This document shows, piece after piece, positions 25,950 through 32,953 of a stretch of 35,938 nt of DNA. The position numbers and the translations under genes are program-made. The stretch is from NCBI GenBank assembly GCA_001940725.1, contig MDVR01000175.1:1-35938 (forward strand), written 5' to 3'. Position 1 is the first letter of the stretch. Every line of letters begins with the position of its first letter. The notes below the pieces were generated by a model. It saw only the letters and a program-made list of their open reading frames with translations, made no database searches and had not been told where the DNA came from. This DNA is from Candidatus Heimdallarchaeota archaeon LC_2. Lineage in GTDB: Archaea; Asgardarchaeota; Heimdallarchaeia; Heimdallarchaeales; Kariarchaeaceae.

Positions 25950-26879
25950 TTAATAAATCAACTCCTTTACTCGTAGTTTGTGGTTATACCACAAAAATGA
26001 GCACAATAAGGTCTTGACCTTGTTTTGCATCTTACGATCACGTAAAACGGGTTTTCGTATCTTAATATTGCCGAATACATGTTCTACACTTGCTCTTCGA
26101 TTTGTTTTATAATTTATTTTGTAAATTCCAGGATAATTTTTCTGTAATCTCACCAATTGATCCATGGGACTGGAAGTCCCATGATCTATTGAATTTGACT
26201 TACATGGAATCACCGCCGAAATATCTTCCTTATCCAGATAATTAATTATATTTTCACTCCAATAAGCTTTATCTGCGTGTACTCGCTTAATTCGGCAAAT
26301 CATATGTTTTGGAAGACTAAGCCAAAGCGGCCCGAATCCCTTAGCATCGTGAACCAAACTCTTAGTGGATTTTATTCCCACAATAGCTCTGCCTGGCAGA
26401 GCTACTGCAATGTGGACCTTGCGAAATAATTTTGATGTTTTAGTCAACATCTTAAGATTCCATTTCACCCATCGCCAGATACTGCCAATTTGATACTCGA
26501 AACCTGAGCTATCAACAGCCAAATCAAGATTGTCAAATTGGGAAATCTCATTTCCCAATTTACATATCCACGTCTCAAAATTACCGACCCTCGTTTCATT
26601 CCAGATCCGGTGGAGGCTTGACTTGCTCGGAATTCCACAAAGATATCCCTCATCAATCAAAAAATCACATGAAATAAGTTTGGAGGGAAGATCCCTCCAA
26701 ACAATTTGATCGACCCTGGCAAAAACACAAATTGCAACGATCACCCAACGCAGACCTATTCTTGGTCTGCCAACTTTTAGCTGATTTTTTCTTTCTGGGA
26801 ATTTGCGCTTAAGAATATCCTCATTTACTAAAATAAACTCTCTCAATACGTGTGGGTTGATGGTTTGTGTTGGAAGCAC
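25950..26879 (-). CDS. IS5-family DDE transposase
   Basis: A 309-residue transposase. Catalytic triad candidates: Asp in DLAVDSSGFEYQ (first D), Asp in VHADKAYWSENI (second D), and Glu in RRASVEHVFGNIKIRKP (E with the Y/R-type context of IS5 enzymes). The N-terminal third has an HTH-like region with GRPRIGLRWVIVAICV. It is full length with no frameshift. The start is GTG at 26879; the upstream in-frame TGA excludes a longer form, and a nearby ATG is out of frame. The frame ends 21 bp inside the left terminal repeat, and read-through would run straight into the ABC ATPase gene. Confidence 0.9.
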   Translation of the reverse strand: MLPTQTINPHVLREFILVNEDILKRKFPERKNQLKVGRPRIGLRWVIVAICVFARVDQIVWRDLPSKLISCDFLIDEGYLCGIPSKSSLHRIWNETRVGNFETWICKLGNEISQFDNLDLAVDSSGFEYQIGSIWRWVKWNLKMLTKTSKLFRKVHIAVALPGRAIVGIKSTKSLVHDAKGFGPLWLSLPKHMICRIKRVHADKAYWSENIINYLDKEDISAVIPCKSNSIDHGTSSPMDQLVRLQKNYPGIYKINYKTNRRASVEHVFGNIKIRKPVLRDRKMQNKVKTLLCSFLWYNHKLRVKELIY

Positions 26880-26963
26880 TAGCCATATTCAACCCTCACC
26901 TTTTAATCTAGTTCGATTCTAGCTAAATCACGCGCACAGCTATTTTTTACTGATAATTATTAA

Positions 26964-26989
26964 TTCAATGAGCTTGAAAGCTCATTGAA
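26964..26989. repeat. Perfect 12-bp inverted repeat (hairpin) inside the IS right end
   Basis: TTCAATGAGCTT-GA-AAGCTCATTGAA, a perfect stem with a 2-base centre, nested in a weaker outer pair TAATTCA/TGAATTA (26961-26967 and 26991-26997). It lies between the transposase start and the right terminal repeat. It could insulate the transposase from outside transcription, or be a transposase or regulator site. Confidence 0.7.
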
Positions 26990-26997
26990 CTGAATTA

Positions 26998-27013
26998 TAA
27001 TTTTAGGACAAAC
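26998..27013 (-). repeat. Right terminal inverted repeat of the IS element
   Basis: The minus strand reads GTTTGTCCTAAAATTA, matching the left end at 14 of 16 positions. TTAA follows at 27014-27017. Confidence 0.8.
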
Positions 27014-27017
27014 TTAA

Positions 27018-27027
27018 TTTATATTTT
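27018..27027 (-). promoter_or_regulatory. Probable original TATA box of the ABC export operon, now displaced
   Basis: The minus strand reads AAAATATAAA here. If the IS and one TTAA copy are removed, this box lies about 23 bases before the ATPase ATG, the right distance for an archaeal leaderless or short-leader transcript. The IS now separates it from the gene by about 1.1 kb. It overlaps the stop codon of the MoaD-like gene. Confidence 0.5.
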
Positions 27028-27358
27028 ATTGGATTTCAGGTTTTGCGTAATACTTTGTAGATTTAACTTTCTTTGTGATATTTCCATGTCCTTTGAGATG
27101 TTGCCCACCACATAATAGAACCATTCCAGTTGGAAATATACTGATCCGACTGTCTTCACGAGGAATTACTGTATCCAATTCAGCCACTGCAAAATTTACC
27201 AACAATTCACCCACATTATTTGGTTCAATTCCAATTTTTACTAATAATTCTTTAACTGTTTCTCCTTCATGGTATTGAAGTTTAAGTGTTGAGTTATCCG
27301 TAGGTCGTGAATTTTCTGAAAATTTTCGAAATTTTCCGAATAAGTGGATGTCTAGCAT
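27026..27358 (-). CDS. MoaD/ThiS-like beta-grasp protein with internal Gly-Gly
   Basis: 110 residues from the ATG at 27358 (MLDIHLFGKFRKF). The frame is open to an earlier ATG at 27382, but that codon lies within the TATA-like box, and the paralogue at 31660-31959 begins at the equivalent place (MLQIILYGNLKK). Beta-grasp features: LKLQYHEGETVKELLVKIGI, VGELLVNFAVAELDT and SRISIFPTGMVLLCGG. In sulfur carriers (MoaD, ThiS, Urm1, SAMP) the Gly-Gly is the C-terminus. Here Gly84-Gly85 is followed by 25 residues, basic and polar (QHLKGHGNITKKVKS). Activation as a carrier or modifier would need proteolysis, or the tail has its own role. The protein may relate to molybdenum/tungsten cofactor work. 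Confidence 0.75.
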   Translation of the reverse strand: MLDIHLFGKFRKFSENSRPTDNSTLKLQYHEGETVKELLVKIGIEPNNVGELLVNFAVAELDTVIPREDSRISIFPTGMVLLCGGQHLKGHGNITKKVKSTKYYAKPEIQ

Positions 27359-27380
27359 TGTATAATTGAATTTTAGTAAC

Positions 27381-27392
27381 ATAATATATTTA
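27381..27392 (-). promoter_or_regulatory. TATA-like box of the MoaD-like gene
   Basis: The minus strand reads TAAATATATTAT, centred about 29 bases before the ATG at 27358, consistent with a near-leaderless transcript. This placement argues against the upstream ATG at 27382, which overlaps the box. Confidence 0.5.
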
Positions 27393-27449
27393 TCTTTCGT
27401 AATTAGAACCTAACAATAGTGGTTGGCTATTTAACAATTTTAAACTTCC

Positions 27450-27489
27450 TCAAAAGGGGAGAGGTCGCGCGGATACCTGGCACCTTTGA
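27450..27489. other. GC-rich, foldable 40-base island in an AT-rich intergenic gap
   Basis: This stretch stands out by base content. Nested complementarity is visible: an outer stem TCAAAAGG (27450-27457) with CCTTTGA (27483-27489), one A bulged, and an inner stem AGGT (27462-27465) with ACCT (27475-27478) around the loop CGCGCGGAT. It lies between the MoaD-like gene and the dehydrogenase. It may be a small structured RNA, an operator or a remnant of inserted DNA. I do not recognise a known RNA family or a tRNA. Confidence 0.3.
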
Positions 27490-27597
27490 TTGTGGATTGG
27501 TTTAATAGATTGATTGATAATGCTTAAAACAATCTTACCAAACATGTCCAAAAGGGTTTAAACTTAACTTAGCTTTGGAATTGATGGGTAATGATCA

Positions 27598-28638
27598 TTA
27601 GATTGTCAAAACAATCTTTCCGAAATGATTACCTGATTCTAACCTATCATGAGCATCTTTTATCTCCTCGAAATTGTACACTTTATCAATAACAGGTTTT
27701 ATTTTATTATCAAACAATAATTGTAATGCATCCTTGAATTCACTATCTGAAGCCATGGTTGATCCCATTATCGTTAATTGTTTCCAAAAAAGTAGTGCAA
27801 GGTTTATCCTTCCAGATGTACCAGATGTTGCACCACAGGTAACATATCTTCCCCCTTTCCGTAAAGATCTAATTGCTTGTTCAAAAACTGCCTCACCAAC
27901 TGAATCGAGCACTATATCAACACCCTTCCTACCCATAGATTTGGACAAATTATACACCTCTTTACTCCAGTTGGGAAATTCTCTGTAGTTAATAACATGA
28001 TCCACTCCAAGTTTTTGTAATTTTTCCAGTTTTTCATCTGTTGATGTAATCGCAATAATCGTTGCATTAGATAGCTTAGCTATCTGAATTCCCATTGTCC
28101 CCACACCACCAGAAGCACCAATTATTAGAATTAATTCGTCATTTTTTATTTTAGCTCTTGTATGAAGCATCCTATATGCAGTTAAAGTGGTAAGAGATGA
28201 AGCCGCAGCATCAACAAATTCAATAAAATCTGGGATTTTAAGAACATTGGTAATAGGGACCTGAGCATATTCAGCAGCTCCGCCCCAGTGATGCTCCCCT
28301 ATCATTGAGAATTTATCACATTCACTATTTTCCCCAGATAAACATGATGTACATACTTTGCAAGATAAACCTGCATTAACAAGCACTCGATCACCAATCT
28401 TGAAATTTTCAACGTTTTCTCCAACCTCAATTATTATACCTGAATAATCAGACGCCCCAACATGAGGTAATGGTAATTTCAGACTTGGATGACCATTTCT
28501 TGTGAAAATATCTAATCTGTTAAGTGCAAATGCCTTAACACCAATTTTTACCTCATTTGCTTTAAGTGGGGGAAGCTCAATCTCGCTAATTTGTAGCTTA
28601 TCACTCGACCCATGTTCAAAAAATACTGCTGCTCTCAT
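27598..28638 (-). CDS. Medium-chain dehydrogenase/reductase (quinone-oxidoreductase-like)
   Basis: A 346-residue MDR enzyme. The nucleotide-binding motif is GASGGVGTMGIQIAKL (174-189), and the structural zinc cluster is complete (Cys93, Cys96, Cys99, Cys107). The usual catalytic-zinc ligands are not: Asn40 stands where alcohol dehydrogenases have Cys, and the HE of the GHE motif is replaced (GASDYSG, 61-67). It therefore more likely acts as a zinc-independent NAD(P)H quinone or enoyl reductase than as an alcohol dehydrogenase. The start is ATG at 28638; divergent from the acyl-CoA synthetase gene. A 2-enoyl reductase role would suit the local acyl-CoA theme, but this is inference. Confidence 0.85.
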   Translation of the reverse strand: MRAAVFFEHGSSDKLQISEIELPPLKANEVKIGVKAFALNRLDIFTRNGHPSLKLPLPHVGASDYSGIIIEVGENVENFKIGDRVLVNAGLSCKVCTSCLSGENSECDKFSMIGEHHWGGAAEYAQVPITNVLKIPDFIEFVDAAASSLTTLTAYRMLHTRAKIKNDELILIIGASGGVGTMGIQIAKLSNATIIAITSTDEKLEKLQKLGVDHVINYREFPNWSKEVYNLSKSMGRKGVDIVLDSVGEAVFEQAIRSLRKGGRYVTCGATSGTSGRINLALLFWKQLTIMGSTMASDSEFKDALQLLFDNKIKPVIDKVYNFEEIKDAHDRLESGNHFGKIVLTI

Positions 28639-28931
28639 TAGACTATTTTAATTTGATTTGAATTTAAACTAATTGTCCTTATTGTACTTATTTGAATTTT
28701 TAGTCTTTATTGCATTAGGTCACCACTTTATAGGTAATACCAATACACTCCCAGATCCATATTTGTATTGATTTCTTTCTTTTTTGTTTCTCAATTGTCA
28801 AAATAGCTGTACATGTGAATAATTTTGCTAACACAATTCAATCATGCAGATGTACACAATTCATATAATAACACAAACAATTACTAAAAATAGGATAGTA
28901 TTATAACAACATAAATGTTACTTCATTTTAC
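28639..28931. other. Intergenic region between divergent genes, with 10-bp direct repeats
   Basis: No gene is visible in these 293 bp. ACACAATTCA occurs at 28831-28840 and again at 28854-28863 (23 bp apart, about two helical turns), which could be a regulator-binding site for the acyl-CoA synthetase gene. A small inverted pair CAATAC/GTATTG lies near 28740-28770. The DNA just before the start codon is AT-rich and lacks an SD. Confidence 0.4.
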
Positions 28932-30845
28932 TTGAATTATAAAACTCATGAAGAAATTGTTAATTTCTCTAGAACCAATCCGTCAGAATTTTGGGGTAAA
29001 GAAGCCGAAGATGTATTTTGGTATAAAAAACCTACCAAAATTCTTGATGATAGCAATCCCCCATATTACAAATGGTTTGTAGATGGGAAAACAAATCTTT
29101 GCTATAATGCATTAGATCGCCACGCCCTAGGTCCAAAACGAGGTACTGCCTCATTGATTTGGGAATCTCCAGAAACTGGTAATTCACGAGTTTATACATA
29201 TTATGAATTATATAAAGAAGTAAATAAATTCGCAGGCGTGTTAAAGAATTTGGGGGTGGTGAAGGGAGATATTATTATTATATACTTGCCATTAGTTCCA
29301 GAGGCTGTAATCGCAATGTTAGCATGTGTTAGAATAGGCGCAATACATTCAGTAGTTTTTGCAGGATTTTCTGAAGATGCCTTATCAGATCGTATAGATG
29401 ATGCTAAACCAAAATTAATTTTAACAGCTGATGCCGGTAGTAGGAATGGAAAAATTATCAAATTAAAGGGGATTGTTGATAGAGGGATCGACAAATCTGT
29501 CGAAAAACCAGAACATGTAATCGTACTTAATAGAAAGCTAGATCCAGACTTACCATGGATAGAAGGGAGAGATATCGATTGGCACGAACAACTTACAACA
29601 AAAGGAGAACAGTATGTTGAACCAGAAGTTATGAATTCAACAGACCCATCTTACATATTATATACTTCAGGTACCACTGGTAAACCAAAAGGGATTGTGC
29701 GTGATACGGGAGGTTATCTTGTGGGTTTAAACGCATCTATGAAATATATCTATGACTTACAACCAGATAGAGATGTGATTTTTAGCACTTCTGATATTGG
29801 CTGGATAGTTGGTCATTCATATATTGTATATGCACCTTTGATTATTGGTATACCTACAATAATGTTTGAGGGAACACCAGTGTATCCAGATGAAGGGATT
29901 TGGTGGAGGATAATGGAAAAATATGGAGTGACATTATTATGGACTGCTCCAACAGCTCTAAGAATGCTTAAAAAATTTCCATCTGAAAATATTAAAGAAA
30001 GAGATTTGACTTCTCTAAAATATGTATTTTTGGCAGGTGAACCTCTTGATATTCCAACTTATGAGTGGGCAAAAGACGTTTTAAGTAATTGTTCAATTAT
30101 CGATCATTTCTGGCAAACAGAATCCGGTTGGCCTATGATTTCTAACATGCCCGGAATAGAAGAATTACCAATCAAACCAGGAAGCCCAACAAAATCTGTA
30201 ATTGGTTATGAGATGTTGGTTGTTGATGAAAACGGAAATGAAATGCCTCTTGGCGAAAAGGGTATACTGGTTGCAAAACCTCCTCTTCCTCCGGGTACCA
30301 TTGGTACTTTGGGAATTTATAAGAATCCTGAGCGTTATAAACAGTATTGGAACACGATTCCGGGAAATCTATTTAATACCTATGATTATGCAATTTTGGA
30401 TGAAGATAAATATTTTTGGATTTTAGGAAGAGCTGATGAAGTAATTAAAATCGCGGCTCACAGGTTGGGTACAAGAGAATTAGAAGAAGCTGTATCATCC
30501 CACCCTGCAGTAGTTGAGACAACATGCGTTGGTGTTGATGATGCCATCAAAGGAAGCGTAGTAATAACTTTTGTCGTTCTTAAGCAAGGCTATGAATCAT
30601 CAGAAACTCTAAAAGAAGAGATAAAACAAAAAGTTGCAACTATGGTTGGAGTATTTGCCGTTCCAAAAGCTGTAGAGATAGTTACCATGTTACCCAAGAC
30701 TAGATCAGGAAAAATTATGAGACGAGTATTGAAAGGGATATACGAAGATAAAGAAATCGGTGATCTCTCAACAATAGAAGATGGTGCCTCAATTCAAGAA
30801 GTAGCAGCAGCAATAGAATTAATGAAAGAAGAATTGAAGAAATAA
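28932..30845 (+). CDS. Propionyl-CoA / acetyl-CoA synthetase-like acid:CoA ligase
   Basis: A 637-residue AMP-forming ligase of the Acs/PrpE type that turns a short carboxylic acid, ATP and CoA into acyl-CoA. It has P-loop YTSGTTGKPKGIVRDTGGY, SDIGWIVGHSYIVYAPLIIG, FEGTPVYPDEGIWWRI, FLAGEPLD, DHFWQTESGWP and the C-terminal KTRSGKIMRR with the lysine commonly acetylated in regulation. IVRDTGGY and the GW-IVGHSYIVY block resemble propionyl-CoA synthetase more than acetyl-CoA synthetase. It fits with pccB (propionyl-CoA use) and with the branched-acid theme. The start is TTG at 28932 with no SD. Length is normal. Confidence 0.88.
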   Translation: MNYKTHEEIVNFSRTNPSEFWGKEAEDVFWYKKPTKILDDSNPPYYKWFVDGKTNLCYNALDRHALGPKRGTASLIWESPETGNSRVYTYYELYKEVNKFAGVLKNLGVVKGDIIIIYLPLVPEAVIAMLACVRIGAIHSVVFAGFSEDALSDRIDDAKPKLILTADAGSRNGKIIKLKGIVDRGIDKSVEKPEHVIVLNRKLDPDLPWIEGRDIDWHEQLTTKGEQYVEPEVMNSTDPSYILYTSGTTGKPKGIVRDTGGYLVGLNASMKYIYDLQPDRDVIFSTSDIGWIVGHSYIVYAPLIIGIPTIMFEGTPVYPDEGIWWRIMEKYGVTLLWTAPTALRMLKKFPSENIKERDLTSLKYVFLAGEPLDIPTYEWAKDVLSNCSIIDHFWQTESGWPMISNMPGIEELPIKPGSPTKSVIGYEMLVVDENGNEMPLGEKGILVAKPPLPPGTIGTLGIYKNPERYKQYWNTIPGNLFNTYDYAILDEDKYFWILGRADEVIKIAAHRLGTRELEEAVSSHPAVVETTCVGVDDAIKGSVVITFVVLKQGYESSETLKEEIKQKVATMVGVFAVPKAVEIVTMLPKTRSGKIMRRVLKGIYEDKEIGDLSTIEDGASIQEVAAAIELMKEELKK

Positions 30846-30862
30846 TTAAATTTTCTGATAAG

Positions 30863-30903
30863 TCTCCATTTGATACATCCGTATGTGCAAATCCTAATGG
30901 AGA
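30863..30903. repeat. Inverted repeat downstream of the acyl-CoA synthetase gene
   Basis: TCTCCATT (30863-30870) and AATGGAGA (30896-30903) form an 8-bp perfect inverted pair with a 25-base loop, starting 18 bases after the stop codon. It may stabilise the mRNA 3' end. No oligo-T run follows closely, so it is not a clear terminator. Confidence 0.45.
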
Positions 30904-31113
30904 TATTTGCTCATTAGATGATATTCTCAATGTGGTTTACATTATAACATGTCAGGTGTATTATGGAAAACGACCATTTGCATAATATTAATTGATCTAT
31001 ATGTACCTTTCTCTCTTTTTATTAATCTAACTTTTAAATCAATTGAGGCGATTTGAAAGTATAAGCTTCCTATCGTGATTCTGTTTTTTGATCATGAAAA
31101 GGGGAATTCTAAA

Positions 31114-31644
31114 ATGGCAGATGTAAATTTAGATCCGTTTAATCTTGAGATGGATTATAAAATCTGGTTTGAAAAAGTTACCAATGATGGAAGTCAATCT
31201 CTCATTGGCGAAAAGAAAATTGAATTGCTGATCGCGATTCACAAACTAGGCTCAATTAAAGCCGCAGCAGATGTTTGCAATTTTGATTTCAAAGTTGCAT
31301 GGGATATGATAAATTCTGCTAATGAACGCTTTGCTCCTCATGATTTAGTTGTTTCTACTAGAGGAAGGGGAGGTGGTAGTTATCTTACCCCTTTAGGTTT
31401 GGAAATACTTCAACAGTACGAACGAATGAATTCAATAATAAAATCAATTCTTCCTAAGATATTGAATGGTTATATGGCAAGCGTTGTTGATGTAGCTCAA
31501 GAAACCAATGATGATATTTCAATGAAACTTCAATTACATCTCAATAATAATAATAATAATAATTTGGATGCTAGTACTAGTAAAATCTGGAAGAATAACG
31601 CAAAAGTATTTATCATTCCAATCGGTATCGATGAGGAAATCTAA
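31114..31644 (+). CDS. ModE-like winged-helix DNA-binding regulator
   Basis: About 176 residues from the ATG at 31114. The frame is open to a GTG at 31075, but the ATG begins right before conserved sequence (MADVNLDPFNLEMDYKIWF). It matches the N-terminal domain of ModE: IGEKKIELLIAIHKLGSIKAAADVCNFDFKVAWDMI (helix-turn-helix), then RGGGSYLTPLGLEILQQYERM. There is no molybdate-binding TOBE/MOP domain, as in many archaeal single-domain homologues. After the wing comes a low-complexity tail with seven Asn in a row. It is convergent with, and 15 bp from, a MoaD-like gene, consistent with molybdenum/tungsten-related control, although direct regulation is not shown. Confidence 0.8.
   Translation: MADVNLDPFNLEMDYKIWFEKVTNDGSQSLIGEKKIELLIAIHKLGSIKAAADVCNFDFKVAWDMINSANERFAPHDLVVSTRGRGGGSYLTPLGLEILQQYERMNSIIKSILPKILNGYMASVVDVAQETNDDISMKLQLHLNNNNNNNLDASTSKIWKNNAKVFIIPIGIDEEI
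31543..31563 (+). repeat. (AAT)7 microsatellite in the regulator gene
   Basis: Seven perfect AAT units encode seven asparagines in the C-terminal tail of the ModE-like protein. Length changes would stay in frame, so the tail can vary in length without breaking the protein. Confidence 0.9.
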
Positions 31645-31659
31645 ATTTTTGAATACTGG

Positions 31660-31959
31660 TTAGTTTGCTATATTGGATCGATATCCGCAATAACGTATGT
31701 ATAATCCACCATCTATTAGTTGCATTATTTTTGAAAAAATAGCGATTCTGCTATTATCCCTTGTAATAACATCTGTATAATATGACAAACAGTGATTGAT
31801 GAACATTTCTCCTACCTCATCATTTCTTAAACCTAATCTTGCTAAACAGCCTTCTAAAGTTTCATTTTCTTTGTATTGGATTTCAAGAGTTGAAATTTGA
31901 GTTGATTGACTATGCGTAACCAATTTCTTCAGATTACCATAGAGGATGATTTGCAACAC
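31660..31959 (-). CDS. Second MoaD/ThiS-like protein with internal Gly-Gly
   Basis: 99 residues from the GTG at 31959. It is a paralogue of the 27026-27358 protein: MLQIILYGNLKKL, STLEIQYKENETLEGCLARLGL, DEVGEMFINHCLSYYTDVITRDNSRIAIF align with it without large gaps. Gly84-Gly85 (LIDGG) sits at the same position as in the paralogue and is followed by LYIRYCGYRSNIAN, 14 residues. As a sulfur carrier it would require trimming. The proximity of a ModE-like regulator supports a molybdenum/tungsten cofactor connection. An alternative is a ubiquitin-like modifier precursor. No E1-like enzyme or protease of the required type is in the window. Confidence 0.72.
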   Translation of the reverse strand: MLQIILYGNLKKLVTHSQSTQISTLEIQYKENETLEGCLARLGLRNDEVGEMFINHCLSYYTDVITRDNSRIAIFSKIMQLIDGGLYIRYCGYRSNIAN

Positions 31960-32162
31960 AATTTCAATTAATTAATAACTATTTTATAGTTTTTGGTTAG
32001 ATATAAAATAACATTTTATTTTAGTTGCAATTATCAAATGATACATCTTCCCTAAAATAAAATGAGAATTCAAAAACAAGTTGATATTCGAAACGACGAA
32101 TTAAACACACAATATTTCTATAATATAAAACCCCTGCACATTAAATATATTAAGTGAGTTAA

Positions 32163-32915
32163 GTGGCTTGGATTACTGAATTACTAAACTGGTTAAATGA
32201 TCCTCAAAGTGTTGATCAAGTAGTTGCTGGAAAAAGAAAATTTCTAAAGACTGCAAAAGAGGGGCCAATAACAGAATTAGATACCGTCGGAATATCCAAC
32301 GATGTACTTAAGAAAAAAGCAAGAGAATTCTATAGTGAAAACAAAGAAATGGAAATTTCTAAAGTATTAGAGGGTTTGAATACGATTTGGTTTGAACCAA
32401 TGTTATCAGAAGCACGTGTACTCACATCCTATATTCTTGGCAAATATCACAAAAATTTTGATGATTCCGTGTGGGAATATATTGATAAATGGGTTGAATC
32501 AATTGATCACTGGATTAGTTGTGATCATCTCTGTGTTGAAATCACCCCACACCTCAAGGTTTACGAAAATCCAATTTATTCTGATCTTGAAAATTGGATA
32601 ACTTCTAACAATTTTTGGAGACGGAGATTTGCAATTGTAGCTTTCCTTAAACATGTTCGGAATAATACTGAAGCAGTTTCAGCAATGCTCCCACTTATGG
32701 ATCAAATAATTGAAGATAAGAATTATTATGTCAGAAAGGCAATACCTTGGTTATTAAGGGAAGCTTCAAAATCCGATCCAGAAAATGTGAAAGACTTCAT
32801 TAAGGAACGGATTAAATTTCTTTCAAAAACAGAACTCAGAGAAGCGACAAAAATGTTAGATCAAAATATTCAATCCCATTTTCTAACCCTTTACGACAGG
32901 ATGAAAAATAATTGA
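32163..32915 (+). CDS. DNA alkylation repair protein (AlkD-like HEAT repeats)
   Basis: A 250-residue alpha-helical protein of the AlkD/AlkC glycosylase family, which removes N3- and N7-alkylated purines. Conserved segments are WVESIDHWISCDHLCVEI (Trp117 and Asp121 as candidates for the AlkD active-site Trp/Asp), NFWRRRFAIVAFLKHVRN (Arg153-155 candidates for the DNA-binding Arg) and DKNYYVRKAIPWLLRE. The start is GTG at 32163, immediately after an in-frame TAA. A TATA-like TAATATAAAA near 32119-32128 lies upstream. It is convergent with the CorC-type gene 38 bp away. Confidence 0.85.
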   Translation: MAWITELLNWLNDPQSVDQVVAGKRKFLKTAKEGPITELDTVGISNDVLKKKAREFYSENKEMEISKVLEGLNTIWFEPMLSEARVLTSYILGKYHKNFDDSVWEYIDKWVESIDHWISCDHLCVEITPHLKVYENPIYSDLENWITSNNFWRRRFAIVAFLKHVRNNTEAVSAMLPLMDQIIEDKNYYVRKAIPWLLREASKSDPENVKDFIKERIKFLSKTELREATKMLDQNIQSHFLTLYDRMKNN

Positions 32916-32953
32916 ACCACTTTTTGTTCAAATTATTTTGAGAGAAAAATTTC

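Larger units (their letters stand above)
25929..27013 (-). mobile_element. IS5-like insertion sequence, about 1085 bp
   Basis: The element is bounded by imperfect inverted repeats GCTTGTCCCAAAATTA (25929-25944) and its counterpart ending at 27013 (14 of 16 match). Both ends are flanked by TTAA (25925-25928 and 27014-27017), a plausible target duplication, although TTAA is self-complementary and short. It carries one intact DDE transposase (25950-26879, minus) and a strong hairpin near its right end. Because everything is intact, the insertion is probably recent and possibly still active. The transposase DNA is visibly less AT-rich than the host genes. Confidence 0.85.

Noticed and set aside
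26895..26935. TTCGATT loop flanked by CTAG, resembling a tRNA T-arm
   Set aside because: No acceptor, D or anticodon arms can be drawn around it, and it lies inside the IS element.
27598..28638. Annotation as a zinc alcohol dehydrogenase
   Set aside because: The structural zinc cysteines are present but the catalytic-zinc Cys and the GHE motif are replaced.
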